7,645 nt of DNA, taken from positions 1-7,645 of the forward strand of contig CANJSR010000235.1 of NCBI GenBank assembly GCA_947476855.1, read 5' to 3'. The notes beneath the pieces are model-generated. The model saw only the letters and a list, made by a program, of their open reading frames with translations, had not been told where the DNA came from and did no database searches. Shown one piece after another: positions 1 through 5,597 of the stretch; within the stretch, counting starts at the first letter, position 1, and every line of letters starts with the position of its first letter. The stretch is from Acetobacteraceae bacterium. GTDB taxonomy: Bacteria; Pseudomonadota; Alphaproteobacteria; Acetobacterales; Acetobacteraceae. A program made the translations under genes and the position numbers.

Positions 1-212
1 AACGCCTTGTCGCCAGCCCCTTGCATGACGACGCAGGTGATCGTGTCGTCGGCAGCGAACCCGTCCAGGATGTCCGAAAGCCCTTCCCACATCTCGATGG
101 ACATGGCGTTGCGCTTTTCGGGCTGGTTGAAGGTGATGATGCCGACCCCGCCGTCGCGTTCGGCCAGCATCCGGCCGTTCGCGAACTCGGTGACGCCCGT
201 CTTCTCCAGCAT
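1..212 (-). CDS. Enoyl-CoA hydratase/isomerase (crotonase family), N-terminal part
   Basis: The first 70 residues of a crotonase-superfamily protein are present; the window edge cuts the rest. Crotonases act on acyl-CoA thioesters (hydration, isomerisation, decarboxylation, hydrolysis) and stabilise an enolate in an oxyanion hole. The visible N-terminus has the usual order: an acidic beta strand with GVGIITFNQPEKRNAMS (about residues 23-39), then a helix (IEMWEGLSDIL), then the strand CVVMQGAGDKAF that leads into the first oxyanion-hole loop. The N-P-K-R-N-A pattern around residue 36 is a family hallmark. The start ATG (212-210) shares one base with the TGA of the upstream CoA-transferase gene, so the two are probably translationally coupled and work on the same CoA ester. 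The catalytic glutamates lie outside the window, so hydratase, isomerase and other activities cannot be separated. Confidence 0.9.
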   Translation of the reverse strand, partial: MLEKTGVTEFANGRMLAERDGGVGIITFNQPEKRNAMSIEMWEGLSDILDGFAADDTITCVVMQGAGDKA

Positions 213-1429
213 CAGATCACGCCCTTCTTGCGAAGGTCGGCGATTTCCTCATCCGAGTAGCCGACCGACTTCATGATTTCGGCCTGGTGCTCTCCAGGAT
301 CGGGCGTGTGCAGGCGGATGCCCTTGTTGTAGCCGGAGATGTTGATGGCGGAGGCCACGACTTCCGCTTCCCCGACATAGGGGCTGGTCATCTTCGTCGC
401 CATGCCGAGGTGCTTGACCTGCGGATCGGCGAAGACCTGGTCGATCGTGTAGATCGGGCCGCAGGGGATGCCGTTGGTTTCAAGCAATTCGATCCAATGG
501 TCCGACGGCTTGGTCGCGGTGATTTCGCCGATCGCGGCATTGATCGCCTTGCGATCCTTGCTGCGGCCGACCTGGGTCTTCCAGTCTTCCCGCTCCAGCC
601 ATTCCTTCTTGCCGATCGCCTCGCAGAAGCGAGTGAAGATGCGCGACGAGCTGGCGGCGATGTTGATGTGGCCGTCGGCGGTCGGGAACACGCCGGTCGG
701 GATGCCCGTCGGGTGGTCGTTGCCAGCCTGGCCGGCGACTTCCTGCTCCATCAGCCAGCGGCTGGCCTGGAAGTCGAGCATGAAGATCTGCGCTTCGAGC
801 AGCGAGGTCGTGACCCAGCGGCCAACGCCCGTCTTCTCCCGGTCCCACAGCGCCATCATGCAGCCGAGCGCGAGCAGGTTGCCGGCGGTGAGATCATCAA
901 TGGGGATGCCGACGCGCATCGGGCCGCGGCCGGGTTCGCCGGTGATGGTCATCAGGCCACCCATGCCCTGCGCGATCTGGTCGACGCCGGCGCGGGGGCC
1001 GTAGGGGCCGTCCTGCCCGAAGCCCGAGATGCTGCCGTAGACGATGCGCGGGTTCACCGCCTTCACATCGTCATAGGACACCTTCAGGCGGTGCTTCACG
1101 TTGGCGCGCATGTTCTCGAGGATCACGTCGGCCGTCTTCGCCAGCTTCATGAAGGCGGCATGGCCTTCGGGCGACTTCAGGTTCAGCGTGATCGCGCGTT
1201 TGTTGCGGTGCAGGTTCTGGAAATCGAAGCCATGGCGACGGCCGGCGACGTCTTCACCGTCCGAGGCCGGGGGCTCGATCCGGATGACGTTGGCGCCCCA
1301 GTCGGCGAAGTGGCGCACCGCAGTGGGCCCCGCGCGGGCGAGTGTCAGGTCCAGCACGGTGATGCCGTTCAACGGCAGGCGTGTCTGGCTGTCGGCGAAC
1401 ATGGCCTTGTCGGCGGGGCTCTCGGGCAT
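212..1429 (-). CDS. Class III CoA-transferase (CaiB/BaiF family)
   Basis: A 405-residue protein, the normal length for family III CoA-transferases, which move CoA between carboxylic acids through an aspartyl-CoA thioester. It opens with LNGITVLDLTLARAGPTAVR (residues 20-39), the standard CoA-binding N-terminus, followed by FADWGANVIRIEPP. The block GPYGPRAGVDQIAQGMGG (141-158) carries the presumed catalytic Asp150. It continues with the family pattern PMRVGIPIDDLTAG (170-183). The C-terminus, PDPGEHQAEIMKSVGYSDEEI, is also typical. The related alpha-methylacyl-CoA racemases share this fold, but the sequence reads more like a transferase. The ATG at 1429 is supported by an AAGGAGG Shine-Dalgarno about 7 bases upstream. 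That Shine-Dalgarno lies partly inside a perfect 10-bp inverted repeat. The following crotonase gene overlaps the stop codon by one base. Acid donor and acceptor are unknown. Confidence 0.93.
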   Translation of the reverse strand: MPESPADKAMFADSQTRLPLNGITVLDLTLARAGPTAVRHFADWGANVIRIEPPASDGEDVAGRRHGFDFQNLHRNKRAITLNLKSPEGHAAFMKLAKTADVILENMRANVKHRLKVSYDDVKAVNPRIVYGSISGFGQDGPYGPRAGVDQIAQGMGGLMTITGEPGRGPMRVGIPIDDLTAGNLLALGCMMALWDREKTGVGRWVTTSLLEAQIFMLDFQASRWLMEQEVAGQAGNDHPTGIPTGVFPTADGHINIAASSSRIFTRFCEAIGKKEWLEREDWKTQVGRSKDRKAINAAIGEITATKPSDHWIELLETNGIPCGPIYTIDQVFADPQVKHLGMATKMTSPYVGEAEVVASAINISGYNKGIRLHTPDPGEHQAEIMKSVGYSDEEIADLRKKGVI

Positions 1430-1430
1430 G

Positions 1431-1461
1431 ACTGCTCCTCCTTGTCTTGTCGAGGAGCAGT
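1431..1461 (-). promoter_or_regulatory. Perfect inverted repeat enclosing the Shine-Dalgarno of the CoA-transferase gene
   Basis: The arms ACTGCTCCTC (1431-1440) and GAGGAGCAGT (1452-1461) are exact reverse complements separated by 11 bases. In the minus-strand mRNA this folds into a 10-bp stem whose 3' arm ends one base before the AUG. The Shine-Dalgarno (AAGGAGG) runs across the loop-stem junction, so the core GGAGG is paired in the folded form. The loop reads GACAAGACAAG and contains a short direct repeat. The repeat is seen directly. A role as a translational switch (thermometer-like, ligand- or protein-gated) or, alternatively, as a DNA operator is inference. Confidence 0.55.
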
Positions 1462-1548
1462 TTCCGCCGCATTTGCTTTCCGCTCAAGTGCCGAGTCTAG
1501 GTTTCGCGCGCAGCCGCATGTTGATCCCCCTGGGCAACCCTGCGCGCC

Positions 1549-1575
1549 ACCAGTCGCCTGAAGTAGGCGACTGGT
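1549..1575 (-). terminator. Hairpin directly after the cupin stop codon; possible terminator or mRNA-end stabiliser
   Basis: ACCAGTCGCCT (1549-1559) and AGGCGACTGGT (1565-1575) pair perfectly over 11 bp around a 5-base loop. On the minus strand the stem starts at the base after the TGA of the His-rich cupin gene (1578-1576). No T-run follows the stem on either strand, so it is not a textbook intrinsic terminator. It may be a weak or factor-assisted terminator, or it may protect the 3' end of the cupin message. It separates the cupin from the CoA-transferase gene, which suggests partly independent expression of the two. Confidence 0.5.
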
Positions 1576-2109
1576 TCAGGGGTGCTTGTGGATCGGGTCC
1601 ACCCAGAAGACCGCTTCCGGCTTTTCGACTGGTTCGATCTCCAGGTTCACCACGACGGCTTCGTTGTCGCTGCGGACCAGGACGCATTCCAGCGTCTCAT
1701 CCGTGCTGGCGTTGATTTCCTGGTGCGGGACATAGGGGGGGACGAAGATGAAGTCGCCGGCTTCGGCTTCGGCAACGAATTCCAGCTTCTCACCCCAGCG
1801 CATGCGGGCCTTGCCCTTCACGACGTAGATCACGCTTTCCAGCGCGCCGTGGTGATGGGCGCCGGTCTTGGCGTTGGCATAGATGCTGACGGTGCCGGCC
1901 CAGATCTTCTGCGCGCCGACCCGAGCGGCGTTGATCGCGGCGGCGCGGTTCATGCCGGGGGTCTGCGCGGTGTTGGTGTCGAGCTGGTCGCCCTTGATCA
2001 CCCGCACCCCATTCAGCCGCCAATCGATCGTGCCCGGCGCCGGCGGGGCGTCGTCGTGATGGTGGTGGTGATGCCCGTCCCCATGGTCATGATCATGGCT
2101 GTGGCTCAT
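1576..2109 (-). CDS. Cupin-domain protein with a natural polyhistidine N-terminus
   Basis: A 177-residue single-domain cupin. The first 18 residues contain ten histidines (positions 3, 5, 7, 9 and 13-18) mixed with Asp and Ser, a likely metal-binding or metal-storage tail. The body has cupin motif 1 as GAHHHGALESVIYVVKG (83-99; His85-87 and Glu91 as candidate metal ligands). Motif 2 is GDFIFVPPYVPHQEIN (118-133; His129 completes the site). Such proteins may be small-molecule dioxygenases, isomerases or binding proteins, and the sequence does not decide. The start is ATG at 2109, with GGAG (2120-2117) seven bases upstream. The reading frame stays open far upstream, but only as a shadow over the divergent region and the Nudix gene. 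The next minus-strand gene, 146 bases on, is the CoA-transferase. The cupin is probably the first gene of its block, transcribed from the 2110-2284 region. Confidence 0.88.
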   Translation of the reverse strand: MSHSHDHDHGDGHHHHHHDDAPPAPGTIDWRLNGVRVIKGDQLDTNTAQTPGMNRAAAINAARVGAQKIWAGTVSIYANAKTGAHHHGALESVIYVVKGKARMRWGEKLEFVAEAEAGDFIFVPPYVPHQEINASTDETLECVLVRSDNEAVVVNLEIEPVEKPEAVFWVDPIHKHP

Positions 2110-2284
2110 GGTATTGCTCCGTTCGAAGGCCGTGTCTGGAGGTGGTATTGACCCTTCCCGCGACCAACGCAAACACGATTGTTCGGGATATTTCCCTGTT
2201 CTCCGTGCGATCCCCGCGGGGGTATATTCTTCCGATCCAGGGCCAGCCGACGGAACAAACACCCCCGGGAACAGGAGCATACGT
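2110..2284. promoter_or_regulatory. Divergent intergenic region between the His-rich cupin and the Nudix gene
   Basis: This 175-base stretch must hold the promoters of two divergent genes. It contains a perfect 10-base palindrome, CCCCGCGGGG (2212-2221). The plus-strand -10-like hexamer TATATT (2223-2228) follows almost at once. No good -35 hexamer stands at the expected distance (TTCTCC is nearest), so an activator or an alternative sigma factor is possible. A TTGACC hexamer on the plus strand at 2148-2153 has no convincing -10 partner. The palindrome next to the -10-like box could be an operator. All of this is inference from short motifs. Confidence 0.35.
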
Positions 2285-2287
2285 TTG
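2273..2287 (+). promoter_or_regulatory. Shine-Dalgarno that selects a TTG start for the Nudix gene
   Basis: AGGAG (2273-2277) sits seven bases before an in-frame TTG (2285-2287). No ATG or GTG in the same frame has a comparable ribosome site. The upstream ATG at 2108 would place the coding start inside the divergent cupin gene, and the stretch it adds has no protein-like character. The GTG at 2300 is a weaker alternative. Confidence 0.65.
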
Positions 2288-3046
2288 TCTGGCTTTCTGG
2301 TGCATGAGATCGCGGCCGACGTCCGCGTACGGGTCACCACGCCGATGCCCCCCTTGCGGCCCGACATTGACGCGGCGGTGGAGCATCTGTGGCAGGTCGC
2401 GATCCGCCGTGTGGCCGAGGGCGGGGCGGGCAAGCTGTTCAACGGCCAGGTGTTCAGCGCCGACCGCATCACGCCCCATGAAATCACCGGCCACATGACC
2501 GAGTTCCGCCGCATCGTCGCCCAGATGGACGATCCGGCGCTGGAGGATCTGCTGAATCTCCGTCCCCTCGCGGTCTGCGGCGTGGTGCAATGCGCGGATG
2601 GGATCGTGATCGGGCGGCGGCCCGCAGGCGCGGTCTATCAGGCCGGCCTGTGGCAACTGCCCCCCGCCGGCAGCGTCGACCATCACGCGCTGCGTTCGGA
2701 CGGCAGCATCGACCTGATTGGACAGATCATCACCGAACTGACCGAGGAACTCGGCCTGACCGTCGACCAGGTCGGTGAACCCCGCCCGTTCGTGGCGGTC
2801 GAGCACCCCGGCAGCCGGGTCACCGACCTGGGGATCATGCTTGACACGGCCCTGTCGGGCGCCGCGATCAAGGACGCCCACCGCGCGCGGGCCAACACCG
2901 AATACGATCCGCTGATGGTGGTCGGGACGGACGCGATCGCCGCGTTTGTCGCGGACCTGGGCGACGCGCTGGTTCCTCCGGCGCGGGAGTTCCTGTTCCG
3001 CGCCGGCCTGTTGCCCTACGGGCTTTCGCCGCCGGTCGGGCCGTAG
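2285..3046 (+). CDS. Nudix-superfamily hydrolase, possibly NUDT22-like
   Basis: A 253-residue protein and the only plus-strand gene here. Nudix enzymes hydrolyse nucleoside diphosphates linked to another group. The helix ITELTEELGL (149-158) matches the core of the Nudix box (REUxEExGU), with Glu151, Glu154 and Glu155 available to bind magnesium. The box Arg is replaced by Thr150. The preceding strand and loop, GLWQLPPAGSVD (121-132), fit the fold, but the gap from Gly129 to the helix is about seven residues longer than in the classical box. The N-terminal extension has LFNGQVFSAD (51-60), TEFRRIVAQ (72-80) and RPLAVCGVVQCADGIVIGRR (93-112). As I remember it, this order resembles NUDT22-type UDP-sugar diphosphatases (W..LFNG..F, then TSYRDFLGT, then the Nudix core). 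The substrate assignment is a hypothesis. Its 3' end overlaps the convergent small cupin gene by 31 bases. Confidence 0.8.
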   Translation: MSGFLVHEIAADVRVRVTTPMPPLRPDIDAAVEHLWQVAIRRVAEGGAGKLFNGQVFSADRITPHEITGHMTEFRRIVAQMDDPALEDLLNLRPLAVCGVVQCADGIVIGRRPAGAVYQAGLWQLPPAGSVDHHALRSDGSIDLIGQIITELTEELGLTVDQVGEPRPFVAVEHPGSRVTDLGIMLDTALSGAAIKDAHRARANTEYDPLMVVGTDAIAAFVADLGDALVPPAREFLFRAGLLPYGLSPPVGP

Positions 3047-3345
3047 AAGATCACCCAGGTCGCGAAGTCGGGGGTGAAATCCTCAAACCGATGCGTTTCG
3101 TGCGCGGGCACGAACAGGGCGTCGCCAGGGTTGAACGGAACGCGCTGGTCCCCGCACCGGAACCAGCCGCTGCCGGACACGACGACATAGACCTCATCCT
3201 TGTCGTGCGGGACCTGCGGGTCGCTGCCTTTCGGCGCGTACCAGCGCAGCTCCATCGTGCCGTGCCGTTTCATCAAGGACGATAGGCGCCCAGCCTCCAA
3301 CGGCATGGAGGCTGCGGCATCCCGCGCGATCAGGGGAGAGGTCAT
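3016..3345 (-). CDS. Small single-domain cupin
   Basis: A 109-residue protein that is essentially one cupin barrel. Motif 1 is VPHDKDEVYVVVSGSG (45-60), with His47 and Glu51 as likely metal ligands; the usual first His of the HxH pair is replaced by Val45. Motif 2 is PGDALFVPAHETHRFEDF (73-90), with His85. The tail FATWVIFYGPTGGESP resembles other short cupins that sit beside catabolic genes. It may be a metal-dependent enzyme or a ligand-binding helper; the sequence does not say which. The ATG at 3345 lies 11 bases after the stop of the flavoprotein gene, with a GAGG about nine bases upstream. It is therefore probably the last gene of the dehydrogenase-flavoprotein-cupin run. Its last 31 bases are shared with the opposite-strand Nudix gene. 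Confidence 0.85.
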   Translation of the reverse strand: MTSPLIARDAAASMPLEAGRLSSLMKRHGTMELRWYAPKGSDPQVPHDKDEVYVVVSGSGWFRCGDQRVPFNPGDALFVPAHETHRFEDFTPDFATWVIFYGPTGGESP

Positions 3346-3356
3346 GTCGGAACGCC

Positions 3357-4538
3357 TCAGAACGTGAACATCGGACGGTCAGGTTCCCGCCCCAGCAGGA
3401 TCTGGCCGATGGTTTCAAAATGCGCGGGGTGGCCCTGGATTTGCTGCGTCACCGTATGGATGTCGCGGAACCGCCGCTCAAACGGACGGGAGTTGAAGAT
3501 CGCCAGGGCGCCGGCCGCGCCATACAGGGTCGCCACGACCTCTCGCGCCGACTGGATCGCCCAGGTGGATGCCATGCGGATCGTCACAAGCTGGTCCTGT
3601 GTCACCACGCCTGTCTTTTCCGCCTCCAGCCAAATCTCGCTGACGGAATCGAGCAAAAACAGACGTGCGGAGCGAAGCCGAGCCTCATTCATGCCGATAT
3701 GGGCCTGCATGACGTGGCTTTCGCCGCGGGTGCGGCTGGCCCCACGGGGAGTCGTGTCGCGCATGTCGTGGACGAAGGAGTCCATGAACCGCCGCGCAAT
3801 CCCCAGCGCAATCCCCGCAAAACTCGACGAATACAGCATGCTCGGCGTAAATACATAGAGTCTGCCAGAAACGTTAGGCTTCCGGTTCGGATCGCGCGCG
3901 AGCGTATAGGCCTCCGGCACGAACAGGTCATCCAGCGTGTAGCTGTCGCTGCCGGTGCCGCGCAGCCCCATGACCTGCCAGGTGTCGCGCACCTGGATCT
4001 GATCCTTGGGGATGAACATCGTGTAGGTGATGGGCTTGCCGTTCGATCCCAGGCGGCGCGATCCGTCCGGCTCGATCACCGGCACATGGGCGCCGAGCCA
4101 GGAGGCGAGGCGGGAGCCGCTGGCGAAATCGAAATTGCCGCTGACACGATACCCGCCGGGCACCGCCCGGGCCTGACCAGGCCCCGGCCCCCAGGCGAGG
4201 ATACCGGTGTCGGGGCCGAAGATGTCGCGCGCGACCGAAGGCTCCAGGAACGCCGAGGTGATGGCACAGATATTCGTCTGCCCGACGCACCACGCGACGG
4301 AGGCATCGTGGCTCGCGACTTCCTCGATCACCTGCACCAGGGACGGGGGGTCCAGCTCGACCCCGCCGTAATCCACCGGCTGTACCAGGCGGAACAGGTT
4401 CTGGGAGCGCAGTTCGGCGAACAGGTCGGGTGGCAGGTCCCGGCGCGTCTCAATCTCATCGGCGGCCGCGTCGATGGCGGGCCCGAGCGCGCGGACCCGC
4501 CCCAGATAGTCGGCGCCTTTTTCGCTGAGGTGGATCAT
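3357..4538 (-). CDS. Acyl-CoA dehydrogenase-fold flavoprotein, probably group D flavin monooxygenase-like
   Basis: A 393-residue protein with the acyl-CoA dehydrogenase fold. The N-terminal helical part has LVQPVDYGGVELDPPSLVQV (51-70) and SHDASVAWCVG (76-86). The middle beta domain has GGYRVSGNFDFASGSRLASW (128-147) and GLRGTGSDSYTLDDLFVPE (191-209), the flavin-contacting blocks. The C-terminal helices carry RPFERRFRDIHTVTQQI (351-367). That ending, and the absence of the YEGT-type segment with the catalytic Glu of true acyl-CoA dehydrogenases, points to the Acyl-CoA_dh_2/DszC/HsaA-like branch. Those are mostly reduced-flavin monooxygenases acting on aromatic or heterocyclic substrates, and no partner flavin reductase is visible here. 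The ATG at 4538 overlaps the preceding stop as ATGA and matches the family N-terminus. An upstream in-frame ATG at 4607 would overlap the dehydrogenase gene by 73 bases and adds 23 unrelated residues. Confidence 0.88.
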   Translation of the reverse strand: MIHLSEKGADYLGRVRALGPAIDAAADEIETRRDLPPDLFAELRSQNLFRLVQPVDYGGVELDPPSLVQVIEEVASHDASVAWCVGQTNICAITSAFLEPSVARDIFGPDTGILAWGPGPGQARAVPGGYRVSGNFDFASGSRLASWLGAHVPVIEPDGSRRLGSNGKPITYTMFIPKDQIQVRDTWQVMGLRGTGSDSYTLDDLFVPEAYTLARDPNRKPNVSGRLYVFTPSMLYSSSFAGIALGIARRFMDSFVHDMRDTTPRGASRTRGESHVMQAHIGMNEARLRSARLFLLDSVSEIWLEAEKTGVVTQDQLVTIRMASTWAIQSAREVVATLYGAAGALAIFNSRPFERRFRDIHTVTQQIQGHPAHFETIGQILLGREPDRPMFTF

Positions 4539-5515
4539 CCCTCGGTCAGCTCCCGCAGCTCTGGCACGACCCAGAGCGGTTTGTCGCCGCGGACCACCCG
4601 CTGGCAATTGTCGAAGGCATTGCGGAACCGGGTGAACTGGTTGTCCCAGGTCGGGCCGGCCATGTGGGCGGTCAGGACGACGTTGTTCATCCGGAACAGC
4701 GGATTGTCGGCGGGCGGCGGCTCCTGGTCGAAGACGTCCAGGCCAGCGCCGGCGATGGTGCCGTTGCCCAGGGCCTCGATCAGGGCGGTTTCGTCGACGA
4801 CCGGCCCGCGGCAGGTGTTCACCAGATAGGCGGTCGGCTTCATCATCTTCAGTTCCCGCGCGCCGATCATGTGGCGCGTGGACGGCAGCAGCGGCACGTG
4901 CAGCGACACGATGTCGGACGTCCGCAGCAGTTCGGCCAGCAGGGAGAAGCGGACGCCGAGGGAGTCGGTCTGGTCTTCCGTCAGGCGGTTCACGTCGTAG
5001 TACTGGACGTTCATGCCGAACGCCTTGGCCAGCCTGGCGGTCTTCTTGCCGATGGTGCCAAGGCCGACGATGCCCAGGGTGCGGCCCTTGAGTTCGTAGA
5101 GCTTCACGTCCTCGACATTGTTGCCCCGCCAGCGGCCGGCGGCGACATTTTCATGCTGCCAGACGATCCGGCGGCACACGGCCATCATCAGCAGGATCGC
5201 GTGTTCCGACACGGCGGTGGAGTTCGCGCCGCCATTGTTGCAGATCGGCACGCGGGCGCGACGGGCGGATTCGAGGTCGCAACGGTCGTAGCCGGCGCTG
5301 AGCAACTGGATCAGCTTGAGGTTGGGCGCTGCCTTGTAGAAGGCATCGTCCATCGTGCCATCGCCGAATCCGACCAGGCAGACGGCGTCCGCCAAAGCGG
5401 CCTTGAACTCCGGAGAGCCATGGCGGGCGATGACCATGTCGAGATCGGGCGGCGCGAGGTCGCGCGCCACGGCCAGGTCGTTCAGCGGGTTGTCGGCAAG
5501 GATGATCTTGGCCAT
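4535..5515 (-). CDS. D-isomer-specific 2-hydroxyacid dehydrogenase (NAD-dependent)
   Basis: A 326-residue protein of normal family length that interconverts 2-keto acids and D-2-hydroxy acids. The Rossmann signature is GLGTIG (151-156) in GRTLGIVGLGTIGKKTARL. Asp174 at the end of the next strand favours NAD over NADP. The catalytic triad is present: Arg236 in NTCRGPVVDE, Glu265 in FDQEPPP and His284 in LTAHMAGPTW. The substrate-loop region LLSAGYDRCDL (71-81) and the block NNGGANSTAVSEHAI (93-107) are typical. Its natural substrate (glyoxylate, hydroxypyruvate, phosphoglycerate or an aromatic keto acid) is not decided by these motifs. The start ATG at 5515 follows a GGGGG-type ribosome site six bases upstream. 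The stop overlaps the flavoprotein start by four bases, so the two are expressed together. Confidence 0.93.
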   Translation of the reverse strand: MAKIILADNPLNDLAVARDLAPPDLDMVIARHGSPEFKAALADAVCLVGFGDGTMDDAFYKAAPNLKLIQLLSAGYDRCDLESARRARVPICNNGGANSTAVSEHAILLMMAVCRRIVWQHENVAAGRWRGNNVEDVKLYELKGRTLGIVGLGTIGKKTARLAKAFGMNVQYYDVNRLTEDQTDSLGVRFSLLAELLRTSDIVSLHVPLLPSTRHMIGARELKMMKPTAYLVNTCRGPVVDETALIEALGNGTIAGAGLDVFDQEPPPADNPLFRMNNVVLTAHMAGPTWDNQFTRFRNAFDNCQRVVRGDKPLWVVPELRELTEG

Positions 5516-5597
5516 CGGTTTCCCCCTTTGGCGCCCATCGGCGCGATGCGTGTCCCGGCAACGATAGCGCGGGTTGGCGGGGAGGCCCAGTGGGTGG

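Noticed and set aside
287..1561. Long plus-strand open frame (424 codons) opposite the CoA-transferase gene
   Set aside because: It is an antisense shadow of a high-GC gene. The translation is rich in Ala, Arg, Asp and Gly without recognisable domains, while the minus strand gives a full CoA-transferase.
2195..2275. CCTGTTC and GAACAGG inverted repeat around the Nudix leader
   Set aside because: It is only 7 bp with 67 bases between the arms, so a chance match is likely. A transcript from the -10-like box at 2223 would not contain the first arm.
2110..2514. N-terminal extension of the His-rich cupin to an ATG at 2514
   Set aside because: The extension overlaps the divergent Nudix gene and has no cupin-like or other domain. 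The ATG at 2109 has a proper ribosome site.
2093..2881. Minus-strand open frame (262 codons) opposite the Nudix gene
   Set aside because: The plus strand encodes a recognisable Nudix core here; the minus-strand translation has no recognisable domain.
3420..4829. Long plus-strand open frame (469 codons) opposite the flavoprotein and dehydrogenase genes
   Set aside because: It crosses two well-supported minus-strand genes, has low-complexity content and no domain.
5516..5597. Possible hairpin (GCGCC/GGCGC) between the flippase and dehydrogenase genes
   Set aside because: The stem is only 5 bp in a GC-rich context with no T-run; not enough to call a terminator or regulator.
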